A stretch of 64,000 nucleotides of DNA from SYLG01 sp965226945 (GTDB lineage Bacteria > Planctomycetota > Planctomycetia > Gemmatales > Gemmataceae): the NCBI GenBank assembly GCA_965226945.1, contig OZ245717.1:620001-684000 (forward strand), in the 5' to 3' direction. The notes below the pieces were generated by a model that searched no databases, had not been told where the DNA came from, and saw only the letters and a program-made list of their open reading frames with translations. A program made the position numbers and the translations under genes. Of the stretch, positions 25,459 to 34,174 are shown in pieces; positions within the stretch are counted from its first letter, which is position 1, and every line of letters starts with the position of its first letter.

Positions 25459-28059
25459 ATGGTTTTCCAGGATCAACCGGCCGAACCAGCAGACCAGGCG
25501 AACGCACTGCCCGACCCCAAGGAAAGCGCGGTGGTCGAATGGCTTACGGAAAGCCCGCGAGCCTTTCGCTTTGCGATCGGTCCCAAGGGGTTCCTTCTTG
25601 GTTCGGCGCCCGGTTGCGATGTGCGACTGGGGTTCCCCAATCCACCGGTGCTCGCATTTTTGCGCTATGACGAAGGAAGCCTCTTGGTCCGGTTGCTCGC
25701 ACCGCAGACGCCGTTTCTCGTTGACGATCAGAATGCGCCCAACGAAGTGGCTCTCGCGATGGGATCTTCCTTTTCCCTCGCCGGACAAAAGGCCCGCGTG
25801 CTCTTTGTCGCGCCCAGAATCCTAGCCGCCCCCGCTCCGTCAACCCAGGCGGTCCTCGGTTTTCCCACGCAAGTTCAAGTTTTGCCCGATGGCGGGCCCA
25901 TTCAAGATCCGCAAACCCCACTTTGGGCACCCATCGTCGATCAGCTTCGTGAAGAGGCCGAGCGGTTTCAGCAGCGCCAGCAAGAGCTCGCGTCGCTTTC
26001 TGAAGCGCTGGAATCCCAGGCCCAGGTCATTGACCGCTGGCATGCCCATCTGACCCTCGAAGAATCGAAATTGCAAGAACGGCTGGCGCACCTGGAGCAA
26101 AAAGAGAAACAGCTCGACGCAAGAGTGGCCGCTGCGCCACCACCGGCCCATCCGAACCCCTACTTTGCCGAAGCCGAAGCACTTGCGAAAGAAAAACAGC
26201 CGATCTCCCCGTTCCCGTCGGATGCGAACCTGGATTTTGCGCGCCTGTACTTCCCGCAACCGCTGGATTTGGCCCCTGCCGATCCGCACGATGCACCGAA
26301 CTTCGAATCGGCGTCCGACCAAGCTCTGCCGGATTCGACCATGACGGCCTCCGCCGGCTACGGCGGATATGGCAAAAATAACGAAAATAACGAACATTCA
26401 GAAACCGAAAACGATCACCGCTTGGAAGCAAGCGTGGCTTGGCCCGAGGACGACTCCTGGGATTTTCTTCATGGGGGAACCGAATCGGTTCCCGCGCCAC
26501 CAACCGATCCCACTTTGGCCGTTGCGTTCGATGTAGAGACCGCGGTACGCGCACCCCTCGCCGCCGAACCTCCACAACCTCCCTTTGAGGAATTAGCCAG
26601 CGAACCCGACCTTGTTTCAGCGCACTCGGCCGTGAAGCCCACGGATTCGCAACCATCGCCAGCGGAACCCGAACAGCTTGAGCTCTCCGGTCCGGTTTCT
26701 TTGCCTGTGCCCTCACCCGCCGCCGCACCCATTGGCGTCAGCGAAGCGGAGATCGCCCCCACTGTGGACCATGACGCGTCCCCCACTGCTACCGTTCCAG
26801 GCCCGCCCACGAAGGTACGTGTGGGGATCACAAAGGCAAATGCGGAGATCATAAAGGGAAATGCGGAGATCATAAAGGGAAATGCGGAGATCATAAAGGG
26901 AAATGCGGAGATACAGGCGCCCAGTTTGAAAATCACGCCAGCGGCCCTGGCCAGTCCAAACTTGAGCCCTCAAGAGTGGAAAGCCCCCGCCTCCTTTGAC
27001 GATTGGTTCCTTTGGCAGTGGCTGCAGTTGGACGCCTCTCAGCTTGCAGCCTGGCAACCCCTCTTAGAACCAGTGAGCCTGAGCGCTTCGTCAGGCAGTT
27101 CGCTTGCCGGATGGCTTGAGCGAGGCTGGATCCGGCAGGAAACCGCCGCGGGATTAGCCAGCCTGGCTCGCGCCGAAAACCTTCCCCTTGATCGGTGGCT
27201 CGAACAAAAACATCCGGGCTGGATCGACTGGACCGGCGAAATCGACCGCTTCCCCGCGCGATTCAGCCTGGGCGCCTATCTGATCCTCGAAGGCGACCCG
27301 GCGACCGATTCGTTCCTGGAAGCGGTCCATACGGCAACGGGCCGTCGAGCCGTGTTGATCGCCAAACCAGCGGGTGCCAAAACGCACGGGATCACGGGCA
27401 CTTCGCCAGAAGGCGCGCCGGCGACAAATGGCACCTGGGACGCGCTGGTTGAACTGGAACATGAAAACATCACTCCGCTTACCGCGATCCTCGACCACAA
27501 CCATAGAACCTGGGGCCTCTGGGAAGTCTCTGCTGGCAGGCGGCTCCCTGAGTTGACTCGAGTGAGTCCTGCACTGGGAATCTGGTATCGCCTGTTTTTG
27601 CAGGCGACGCTCGGTTTACGCGCCTTGCATCAAGCCAATCTAAGCCATGGCGCGATCGGCCCCGGCTCCTTTGTGCTGCAACCGGGCGGACTGTTGAGCT
27701 TCCTTCAAGTCAGCCGCTTGCAAGCCGGCGCGGCGTCTGCGGAAATCGTCAAAAGAATGCCGAAGGATTTGCAAGATTTGGGATCTCTTGGGTGGCAATG
27801 GCTGGAAAAGATCTTTGGCGAAAGAGAGAAAAGCGACTGGAAGAAATGGCTTCCAGCAACGCTTTGGGAGCTTCTCGATCGGCTCGATCCCTCAAGCGGT
27901 TCCTTTCCCAAGATGGCCTCGGTGGAAGAACTGGCGCACGAACTGGACCGCCTCGGTTTGCAAATCCGGGCCAACCCGTTTACCTGGGCATCGTTTTTGG
28001 ATCGCCAGTTCCCCGGCCGGCAAAACCAGGCAAACGAAACACACAAGATTTCCGCGTGA
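25459..28059 (+). CDS. FHA-like / coiled-coil / pseudokinase protein
   Basis: The protein is about 866 residues. Residues about 34-117 resemble an FHA domain (FLLGSAPGCDVRLGFPNPP), but with GS where GR binds phosphothreonine. Residues 157-224 form a Gln/Glu-rich coiled coil. A low-complexity Pro/Ala acidic region contains a 7-residue repeat (460-485). Residues 602-855 follow the protein-kinase C-lobe plan: a VLIAKPAG lysine strand and HQANLSHGAIGPGSFVL in place of HRDLKPxN, with no DFG. It therefore looks like a pseudokinase. The start is uncertain (TTG 25426 and GTG 25444 are alternatives). It is divergent from the atp operon. Confidence 0.6.
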   Translation: MVFQDQPAEPADQANALPDPKESAVVEWLTESPRAFRFAIGPKGFLLGSAPGCDVRLGFPNPPVLAFLRYDEGSLLVRLLAPQTPFLVDDQNAPNEVALAMGSSFSLAGQKARVLFVAPRILAAPAPSTQAVLGFPTQVQVLPDGGPIQDPQTPLWAPIVDQLREEAERFQQRQQELASLSEALESQAQVIDRWHAHLTLEESKLQERLAHLEQKEKQLDARVAAAPPPAHPNPYFAEAEALAKEKQPISPFPSDANLDFARLYFPQPLDLAPADPHDAPNFESASDQALPDSTMTASAGYGGYGKNNENNEHSETENDHRLEASVAWPEDDSWDFLHGGTESVPAPPTDPTLAVAFDVETAVRAPLAAEPPQPPFEELASEPDLVSAHSAVKPTDSQPSPAEPEQLELSGPVSLPVPSPAAAPIGVSEAEIAPTVDHDASPTATVPGPPTKVRVGITKANAEIIKGNAEIIKGNAEIIKGNAEIQAPSLKITPAALASPNLSPQEWKAPASFDDWFLWQWLQLDASQLAAWQPLLEPVSLSASSGSSLAGWLERGWIRQETAAGLASLARAENLPLDRWLEQKHPGWIDWTGEIDRFPARFSLGAYLILEGDPATDSFLEAVHTATGRRAVLIAKPAGAKTHGITGTSPEGAPATNGTWDALVELEHENITPLTAILDHNHRTWGLWEVSAGRRLPELTRVSPALGIWYRLFLQATLGLRALHQANLSHGAIGPGSFVLQPGGLLSFLQVSRLQAGAASAEIVKRMPKDLQDLGSLGWQWLEKIFGEREKSDWKKWLPATLWELLDRLDPSSGSFPKMASVEELAHELDRLGLQIRANPFTWASFLDRQFPGRQNQANETHKISA
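26839..26912 (+). repeat. 21-bp coding tandem repeat (NAEIIKG)
   Basis: Three exact 21-bp copies (26839-26859, 26860-26880, 26881-26901) encode NAEIIKG. A partial copy ends at 26912 and a degenerate copy (GITKA) lies just before. The nucleotides are identical between copies, so the expansion is recent and likely variable in length between strains. Confidence 0.85.
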
Positions 28060-28065
28060 TCAACC

Positions 28066-28860
28066 TCATGACATGGGATGTTGAAAACGCCTGATTGAAA
28101 CCGCCTTTTTCCCCGAATCGTCCAGTTCGATCAGGGCGCCGTTGAGCACCAGATGGCCATGCGCCACTTCATAGGGTTGTTGCAACCCGGTCAAAACTCC
28201 CGGCAGAATGGTCTCGTAGGTGCGGCCGAGAATGCCCATGGAGGGCCCCGTCATGCCCACATCGCAAATGAACGCCGTTCCGTGGGGCTGAATCCATTCG
28301 TCGGCGGTGGGCACATGGGTGTGCGTGCCCAAGGCCGCGGCCACCTTGCCATCCAGGTAGGCCCCCAGGAGTTTCTTTTCGCCGGTTGCCTCGGCGTGCA
28401 GATCGATCAACCAGGGTTCGTCGCTTTCCGCTTCAGCCTGGAGCATGGCGTCGAGCGCGGCAAAGGGGCAGTCGATCGGTTTCATGAATACCCGGCCCAA
28501 AACCACTCCGATTCGCAGCGGTTTTCCTCGGGGGTTGACCGCCACGGCCGAGCCTTTTCCTGGAGAACCAGGCGGATAGTTGGCCGGGCGGCAGATCGTG
28601 CTTTCCGATTGCAGAATTTTGACGACTTCACGCCGGCGAAACGCATGATCTCCCAGGGTGATTCCATCGACCCCCGCGTCGCGCAACTTGCGAAACTGGG
28701 ACGGAATCAGCCCCGAACCGTTGGCCGCGTTCTCGGCATTGGCCACGATCCAGTCGATGGCAAATTGCGAACGAATCTCGGGGAGCAGGTTTTTAAGCGC
28801 ATCGACCGCCTCGTGACCCACGATGTCTCCCAGAAAAAGTATGGTTCCTCCCAACGGCAT
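28066..28860 (-). CDS. YmdB/TIGR00282-type metallophosphoesterase
   Basis: A 264-residue protein with the family's metal motifs: GDIVGHEAVDAL (Asp), VANAENAANGSG (Asn/Glu), TLGDHAF, a DLHAEATGEK block, and the histidines of ALGTHTHVPTADEW, with GMTGP close behind. Members such as B. subtilis YmdB hydrolyse cyclic nucleotides in vitro. Start 28860 follows GGATAGGGG; the upstream frame continues through the terminator hairpin and is not used. It converges on the pseudokinase gene with six bases between. Confidence 0.85.
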   Translation of the reverse strand: MPLGGTILFLGDIVGHEAVDALKNLLPEIRSQFAIDWIVANAENAANGSGLIPSQFRKLRDAGVDGITLGDHAFRRREVVKILQSESTICRPANYPPGSPGKGSAVAVNPRGKPLRIGVVLGRVFMKPIDCPFAALDAMLQAEAESDEPWLIDLHAEATGEKKLLGAYLDGKVAAALGTHTHVPTADEWIQPHGTAFICDVGMTGPSMGILGRTYETILPGVLTGLQQPYEVAHGHLVLNGALIELDDSGKKAVSIRRFQHPMS

Positions 28861-28920
28861 GCCCCTATCCCAAGTCCATGGCGAAAAAATCAAAAACCGG
28901 CCTGATTCGGATCCGCTCAA

Positions 28921-28955
28921 ATAGAAAAGGCCGGCGGGAATGCCCCGACCGGCCT
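28921..28955 (-). terminator. Intrinsic terminator of the small secreted gene
   Basis: On the minus strand AGGCCGG (28955-28949) pairs with CCGGCCT (28934-28928), followed by TTTTCTAT. It lies 24 bp past the stop of the gene at 28979-29383 and before the YmdB-type gene. Confidence 0.7.
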
Positions 28956-28978
28956 GAATTCCCCCGTGCATTTTATCA

Positions 28979-29383
28979 CTAATTCGTACCGCCCGGCTTG
29001 GGCCGGCGATAGTGGAAGTAGTTGCTCAGCGTTTTGATTCCCGGCATGTCTTTTTCTTTAGGGAATTCGCTGTACCCGATCACGCGATTTCCCATGAGTT
29101 GTGTGCCTGACGTGTTCTGATTGAACAGGCCCATCAGGTTCTTCGTGGCGTTCGACGTGTTTAACAACATCGATCCGCCCACGCGCATATTGGCGGCCGT
29201 ATCCTGCGTGGGCGTGGCCACATTCGTCGTCGAGAAGAGCGACTGGGCCGGGCGAGAACTGTTGTTACTCGTGTTTCCCGATGCCCCTGAAAACAAATTG
29301 CCAAAACTGAACTGCGCCTTGGCTGCGCCAGTCGGCAAGACCCCCATCAACAAAGGAACAAGCAAAACCCATAAACGAAGCAT
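28979..29383 (-). CDS. Small secreted hypothetical protein
   Basis: A 134-residue protein with a clear signal peptide (LRLWVLLVPLLMGVLPTGAAKA-QF). The mature part is rich in Asn, Ser and Thr (NTSNNSS, NTSNATKN), with FGNLFSG near its start and a basic end (YFHYRRPKPGG). No family is recognised. A GGGGGGA site precedes the ATG. It is flanked by a terminator, so it is a single-gene unit. Confidence 0.55.
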   Translation of the reverse strand: MLRLWVLLVPLLMGVLPTGAAKAQFSFGNLFSGASGNTSNNSSRPAQSLFSTTNVATPTQDTAANMRVGGSMLLNTSNATKNLMGLFNQNTSGTQLMGNRVIGYSEFPKEKDMPGIKTLSNYFHYRRPKPGGTN

Positions 29384-29476
29384 AGTATCCCCCCTATTCT
29401 GGACCGTCTACGCGGTCCCGAACCAGGGCCTATGCCCACAACCCTCGCCCGTGTCAAGGAAAAAACCGGGCCACTT

Positions 29477-30523
29477 TTAATAGAAAAAGCCGGCGGTTTC
29501 CTTCTGAGCCGTCATCAGGTTGAAATTCTGTACGGCGACTCCACTGGCCCCGCGAGTCAAATTGTCAAGCGCCGCGAGCACGACCACCCTGTCGGGAAAG
29601 GCCAGCGGGTGAAGATCCACGAAATTACTGTGCATGGTGTGTTTGGTGGCCGGAAGATGATCGACAATCCGCACAAAAGGATGGTCGCGGTAAAACTCGC
29701 GATAGGCGCTGCGTAGATTCTCGGTGGTTAACCCTGTTTTGGCCGGCGCTGCGTAAATGGTCGAAAAAATGCCACGGTCCATCGGCACGAGATGAGGGCT
29801 AAAAAAGACCTTGACCGGACCGGTGCCGACATCGCCCAAAACCTGTTCCATTTCCGGAGTGTGGCGGTGAATGCCGGTCTGGTAGGCAGAAAAACTCTCA
29901 TTGCATTCGACGAAAAGCGATCCGAGTTTCAGACTGCGGCCCGCACCCGAAACACCGCTTTTGGAATCGGCGATGATGGAATGCGGCTCGATCCAGCCGT
30001 TTCGAACGAGGGGAGCCATCCCGAGTTGCACCGTCTGGGGGTAGCAGCCCGGGTTCGCTACCAGGCGCGCCTTGGCAATCTGGTCGCGATAAACCTCGGG
30101 TAGCCCGTATACCGCTTCGGCGAGCAGGTGAGGATGGTGATGGTCTTCCTTGTACCACTTTTTGTGCGCCTCGGGCGTGCGCAAACGAAAATCGGCGCTG
30201 AGGTCGATGACCCGGATTCCTTGAGCGATCAGGGCCCCCACCGCTTCCTGACTGGCTCCGTGGGGAAGGCAGCCAAAGGCCATTTCGACCCCCGCATTCT
30301 TCAGTTGAGCCGCGTCAAAAGGCACGCAATCCAGATCCAACTGACCGGTAAGTGAGGGATGCAACTGACTGAATCGGGTCGATTCCTCCGCCCTCGATGT
30401 GGCGGCCACCACCTCGGCGCCGGGGTGGCGCACCAAAATCCGTGCAAGTTCCAAGGCGGTATAACCCGAGGCTCCCAGGATCGCCACTTTCACCCGCTTG
30501 TTTGCAGAAATTCCCGCCGCCAT
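29477..30523 (-). CDS. argC: N-acetyl-gamma-glutamyl-phosphate reductase
   Basis: The 348-residue enzyme has an NADP-binding start (VKVAILGASGYTALELARIL), the catalytic VANPGCYPQ (Cys160), and the substrate-binding ADSKSGVSGAGR and HRHTPEMEQ. It reduces N-acetylglutamyl phosphate to the semialdehyde in arginine synthesis. The start at 30523 has AAGGTGG upstream. It is monocistronic and divergent from the amidase gene; no other arg gene is in view. Confidence 0.93.
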   Translation of the reverse strand: MAAGISANKRVKVAILGASGYTALELARILVRHPGAEVVAATSRAEESTRFSQLHPSLTGQLDLDCVPFDAAQLKNAGVEMAFGCLPHGASQEAVGALIAQGIRVIDLSADFRLRTPEAHKKWYKEDHHHPHLLAEAVYGLPEVYRDQIAKARLVANPGCYPQTVQLGMAPLVRNGWIEPHSIIADSKSGVSGAGRSLKLGSLFVECNESFSAYQTGIHRHTPEMEQVLGDVGTGPVKVFFSPHLVPMDRGIFSTIYAAPAKTGLTTENLRSAYREFYRDHPFVRIVDHLPATKHTMHSNFVDLHPLAFPDRVVVLAALDNLTRGASGVAVQNFNLMTAQKETAGFFY

Positions 30524-30606
30524 GACGCATCCACCTTTTGAAATCGACCCGCAAGATCGCCTGCCGGTTGCTATCGTAATCCACCAATGTTGTAGAGGAA
30601 TCACCC

Positions 30607-31923
30607 ATGAGCGAATCGGTGCTTTTTGAGCCCTGGCACGTCCTTCAGAGGGAAATCCTCACGCAGAAGAACGGGCTGGAACGATTGGTCGGTTCCCTTT
30701 TCGCGCAGATCGATTCGGAGGAACCTTACCTAAAAGCATGGGTCTGCCTCGACCGTAAAGGAGCCCTGGATTGCGCCCGCCAGCTTGACGACCGTCTGGC
30801 AAAAGGGGAATCACCTGGCCCGTTGACCGGTATGCCGGTCGGCATCAAGGACATTTTTCATCTGCGCGGTTTCGCCACCGGGGCGGGAATTGCCGGTTGG
30901 TCCAGCCAGGTCGAGTTGGCCGATGCTCCCCTTGTAGCGACATTGCGCCAAAACGGCGCCATCATCCTGGGTAAAACGGTCACGACCCCCCTGGCCTGTT
31001 TCGATCCACCGCCCACCAAAAACCCCTGGCATGCTGGCCACACTCCCGGCGGTTCCAGTTCGGGGTCGGCCGCCGCGCTGGCCGCCGGCATGATCGCCGG
31101 CGCCCTGGGGAGCCAGACGGGCGGATCGCTTTGCCGGCCGGCTGCCTATTGCGGCATCTCTGCATTGAAGCCAACTTTCGGTTTGCTCAGCCTTGAAGGA
31201 GTCTTGCCGATCAGTCACGATCTCGACCATCCCGGCCCCATGGCCCGCGACCTCACCGATTTGACTCATCTTTTTCATGCGCTGTGCGGCACGCGGCCAC
31301 CCCTTGAGTCCTCCCAAACGATCCATTTAGGCATTCCCCAGGGGATGTTCGCCCAAGAATCGACTCAGGTCGTGCGAGACCACTGGCAGCGGAGCCAGAA
31401 AACCCTGGCTCGCACCGGAATCGTGTTGAGCGAGGTGCTCCTTCCCGCTGATTTTGCCGAGCTACTTGGCGACCATCTCACCTTGATGGCGCACGGCGCC
31501 TGGATGACCCATCGCGTTCGTTTTGAAAAAGAGCCGGCACTCTTTCCGGCCCGCGTCAGCGAGTTGATCACACGAGGTCGGGCGATTTCCGCTTGCGATG
31601 TCGACCTTGCCCGCAGGTCGATCTTTCGCCGCCAAAGACAACTGGCGCCCTTGATGGAAGGTCAAGATGCGTGGCTTCTACCAGGCTTTCACGATTTCCC
31701 GCCCGGTCCCGATTCCACGGGTATCCCCCGCTTTCATGCCCCATGGAGCTTCCTGGGTTGGCCCGAGGTCTCGTTTGCCACGGAAGTCGCGACCAATGGA
31801 TTACCCATGGGATTGCAACTGGTTTCTCGCCCACATAGCGACGCGCGCCTGCTGCAAATCGCTCAATCGATACAGCGTATCCTCGGTCACGTCAGGTTTC
31901 CCAGTTCCTTGCCGATCCGATAG
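30607..31923 (+). CDS. Amidase-signature hydrolase (GatA-like)
   Basis: A 438-residue amidase-signature enzyme. The Ser-Ser-Lys triad is visible: Lys81 in MPVGIKDIF, the cis-serine within PGGSSSGSAAA (150-154) and nucleophile Ser174 in GSQTGGSLCRPA. It is shorter than GatA (about 480) and no gatB or gatC is next to it, so a stand-alone amidase is more likely than tRNA amidotransferase. It converges on ribD with a 37-bp overlap of the 3' ends. Confidence 0.8.
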   Translation: MSESVLFEPWHVLQREILTQKNGLERLVGSLFAQIDSEEPYLKAWVCLDRKGALDCARQLDDRLAKGESPGPLTGMPVGIKDIFHLRGFATGAGIAGWSSQVELADAPLVATLRQNGAIILGKTVTTPLACFDPPPTKNPWHAGHTPGGSSSGSAAALAAGMIAGALGSQTGGSLCRPAAYCGISALKPTFGLLSLEGVLPISHDLDHPGPMARDLTDLTHLFHALCGTRPPLESSQTIHLGIPQGMFAQESTQVVRDHWQRSQKTLARTGIVLSEVLLPADFAELLGDHLTLMAHGAWMTHRVRFEKEPALFPARVSELITRGRAISACDVDLARRSIFRRQRQLAPLMEGQDAWLLPGFHDFPPGPDSTGIPRFHAPWSFLGWPEVSFATEVATNGLPMGLQLVSRPHSDARLLQIAQSIQRILGHVRFPSSLPIR

Positions 31924-33041
31924 CGCAAACGCAGGTCCGGTCCCATGCGCTCCGTTTCCACCAGTTGCAACGCTTTCGCTTGAGCCATGGTGAACGCGCC
32001 CGGGTCGCCGACTGGGCCCGCCGCCGCGACCCCTCCCACAATCTTGGGCCCAATGAACACATGGACCTCGTCGATCCAGTTCCTCGCGAAAAGCGAACCG
32101 AGGAGGCCGCCCCCTCCTTCCACCCAAATTTCCGTCCATCCCCGGCTTGCAGCGAGTTGGGAAACGGCGGTAAGGCCATCGTCCACCGTGAGAACTTCCG
32201 CGCCCCGCGCGCGCCAGGCTTGCCGCCACGAACGATCCGAAGCAGGTGAAGTGATGAGCAAAACGGGCCCCTCGGTAATCGAGCGGGCCAGACGGCAATC
32301 CGGGGAACTTCGCCCCCTGCGGTCAAGCAAGGCACGCGCGGGGGTACGCTTGCCGGCAGGGCGAGCGTTGAGCAAGGGATCGTCGGCCAAAACGGTGCCG
32401 CTGGCCGTCAGGATCAGATCGACCTTGCCCCGCATGCCATGAACCCAGTCTCGGCTCGCTTGTGAGGAAATCCAGCGCGAATCGCCGGAAACCGAGGCGC
32501 TTTTGCCATCGGCCGACATCGCCCACTTCCCGTGAAACCAGGGGCGACCTGTTTGCATTTTCTGGGCAAAAGGCGCCAGGATCGCACGGGCCGTCTCGGC
32601 GCAAACCCCGACCTCCGTTTCGATTCCGGCCATTTGCAGAAGCTCGAGCCCCGCGCCCGCAACCAGTGGATTGGGGTCAAGCGCGCCGATGACCACCCGG
32701 GCAACCCCAGCATCAATTAACGCCTGGGCGCAGGGTCCGGTGCGGCCGAAATGAGAACAGGGTTCGAGGGTAACATAAACGGTGGCCCCTCTCGCCTGGT
32801 AACCGGCCTGGGCAAGCGCCTCACGTTCGGCATGCCGTCCGCCAAGGCCGCGATGAGCCCCCTCGGCGACGATTTCGCCATTCCGGACGATGACCGATCC
32901 CACCAGCGGGTTAGGCGCGGTGCGTCCGTGAAAGGCGCCGGCGAGCTCAATGGCGCGCTTCATGTGCGTCTCATCAAGCCGACTGTCATCGAGCGGTTTG
33001 GGAGGCCGGGTTTGCGGATTGCGCGGCTGGGGTTCTTCCAA
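31887..33041 (-). CDS. ribD: Bifunctional riboflavin deaminase/reductase
   Basis: The 384-residue protein has an N-terminal zinc deaminase (GGRHAEREAL with His70/Glu72; EPCSHFGRTGPC with Cys95 and Cys104). The C-terminal reductase has VDLILTASGTVLADDPLLNAR and EIWVEGGGGLLGSLF. It performs the second and third steps of riboflavin synthesis. The start is uncertain: TTG at 33041 has GGGAG and gives a 26-residue lead; ATG at 32963 would begin at MKRAIELAG, just before the domain. It is divergent from asd. Confidence 0.92.
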   Translation of the reverse strand: MEEPQPRNPQTRPPKPLDDSRLDETHMKRAIELAGAFHGRTAPNPLVGSVIVRNGEIVAEGAHRGLGGRHAEREALAQAGYQARGATVYVTLEPCSHFGRTGPCAQALIDAGVARVVIGALDPNPLVAGAGLELLQMAGIETEVGVCAETARAILAPFAQKMQTGRPWFHGKWAMSADGKSASVSGDSRWISSQASRDWVHGMRGKVDLILTASGTVLADDPLLNARPAGKRTPARALLDRRGRSSPDCRLARSITEGPVLLITSPASDRSWRQAWRARGAEVLTVDDGLTAVSQLAASRGWTEIWVEGGGGLLGSLFARNWIDEVHVFIGPKIVGGVAAAGPVGDPGAFTMAQAKALQLVETERMGPDLRLRYRIGKELGNLT

Positions 33042-33090
33042 GAAATCGACTCCCGGTAAGGGCTTGGGCCACTGTGGGTTGCTGTTTTTG

Positions 33091-33103
33091 CTAAGATTAT
33101 GAG
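33091..33103 (+). promoter_or_regulatory. Putative extended -10 of the asd-truA-aroA unit
   Basis: TTGCTAAGATTATGAG ends 36 bp before the asd start codon. TG-C-TAAGAT fits an extended -10, and the same TTGCTAAGATT stands upstream of the DHS-like gene on the minus strand. No good -35 is visible. Confidence 0.35.
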
Positions 33104-33139
33104 TTCCAATTTGACGGGTTTTCCCAAGGAGCGTGGATT

Positions 33140-34165
33140 GTGGTGAAGGTGGCCGTAGTGGGTGCGACGGGAGCCGTGGGCGAAGTGATGCGCCTGGTGC
33201 TCGACGAGCACAAGTTCCCCTATTCGGAAATCCGTTTTCTGGCCTCCGAGCGCAGCGTCGGCAAACACCTGGAATTTCAAGGCAAACGCTTCACCTTGCT
33301 GCCCATCGCCCCCGAATCGTTTGAAGGGATCGATATCGTCCTTTCGAGCACCCCAGCCTCGGTGAGCAAGGAATCGAGCCCCATGGCCGCCGCGAAAGGC
33401 GCCATTGTCATCGATAACTCCAGCGCCTGGCGCATGGACTCACAAGTCCCGCTGGTGGTGCCCGAAGTCAATGCGCATGCCCTCGACTACATCCCCAAGG
33501 GAATCGTCGCCAATCCCAATTGCAGCACGATCCAGATGGTGGTTGCCCTGAAGCCGCTTCACGACGCGGCCAAGCTCAAACGAGTCATCGTTTCCACCTA
33601 CCAGGCCTCCTCCGGCAAAGGAGCGAAGGGCCTTCAAGACCTCGACGCCCAGGTTGCGGCGCTGGGCAAGGGAGAGAAGGTTCCCGAACCGACCTCCCAC
33701 GCGGCCCGGCTTGCCGGCAATGTACTCGCTCACGACTGGAAACTCGGCGACGAAGGTTTCAGCGAAGAAGAATGGAAGATGATCCGCGAAACGCGCAAGA
33801 TCATGGGCCTGCCTGACTTGCTCGTTTGCCCCACCACGGTGCGAGTGCCCGTGCGCACCGGTCACAGCGAATCGATCAACATCGAATTGGAAAATGCGCT
33901 GACGGTGACCCAGGCCAAGGAGATCCTCAAAAAATCTCCCGGAATTATTCTGTCTGACGAGATGGCGGGAGACATCACGCCGGCCCCCTTGCACTGCGAA
34001 GGGCGCGATGAAGTGTTCGTGGGCCGCATTCGCCGCGATCCCACCGTTCCCCATGGCTTGACCCTGTGGGTGGTCGCCGACAATCTGCGCAAGGGAGCGG
34101 CGACCAACGCCGTCCAGATCGCCGAAACCCTGGTTAAGCGCGGCATTGTCCCCAAGAAGAAGTGA
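33140..34165 (+). CDS. asd: Aspartate-semialdehyde dehydrogenase
   Basis: A 341-residue NADPH enzyme: VKVAVVGATGAVGEVM (nucleotide binding), VANPNCSTIQMV (catalytic Cys128), STYQASSGKGAKGL, and RVPVRTGHSESINIE with the catalytic histidine. It makes the branch intermediate for lysine, diaminopimelate, threonine and methionine. Translation begins at one of two consecutive GTGs (33140 or 33143), with AAGGAG eight bases upstream. It is first in an operon with truA and aroA. Confidence 0.95.
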   Translation: MVKVAVVGATGAVGEVMRLVLDEHKFPYSEIRFLASERSVGKHLEFQGKRFTLLPIAPESFEGIDIVLSSTPASVSKESSPMAAAKGAIVIDNSSAWRMDSQVPLVVPEVNAHALDYIPKGIVANPNCSTIQMVVALKPLHDAAKLKRVIVSTYQASSGKGAKGLQDLDAQVAALGKGEKVPEPTSHAARLAGNVLAHDWKLGDEGFSEEEWKMIRETRKIMGLPDLLVCPTTVRVPVRTGHSESINIELENALTVTQAKEILKKSPGIILSDEMAGDITPAPLHCEGRDEVFVGRIRRDPTVPHGLTLWVVADNLRKGAATNAVQIAETLVKRGIVPKKK

Positions 34166-34174
34166 TCGACCGCA

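Noticed and set aside
30607..31923. Assignment of the amidase as gatA
   Set aside because: Shorter than GatA and without gatB or gatC nearby; kept as a generic amidase-signature enzyme.
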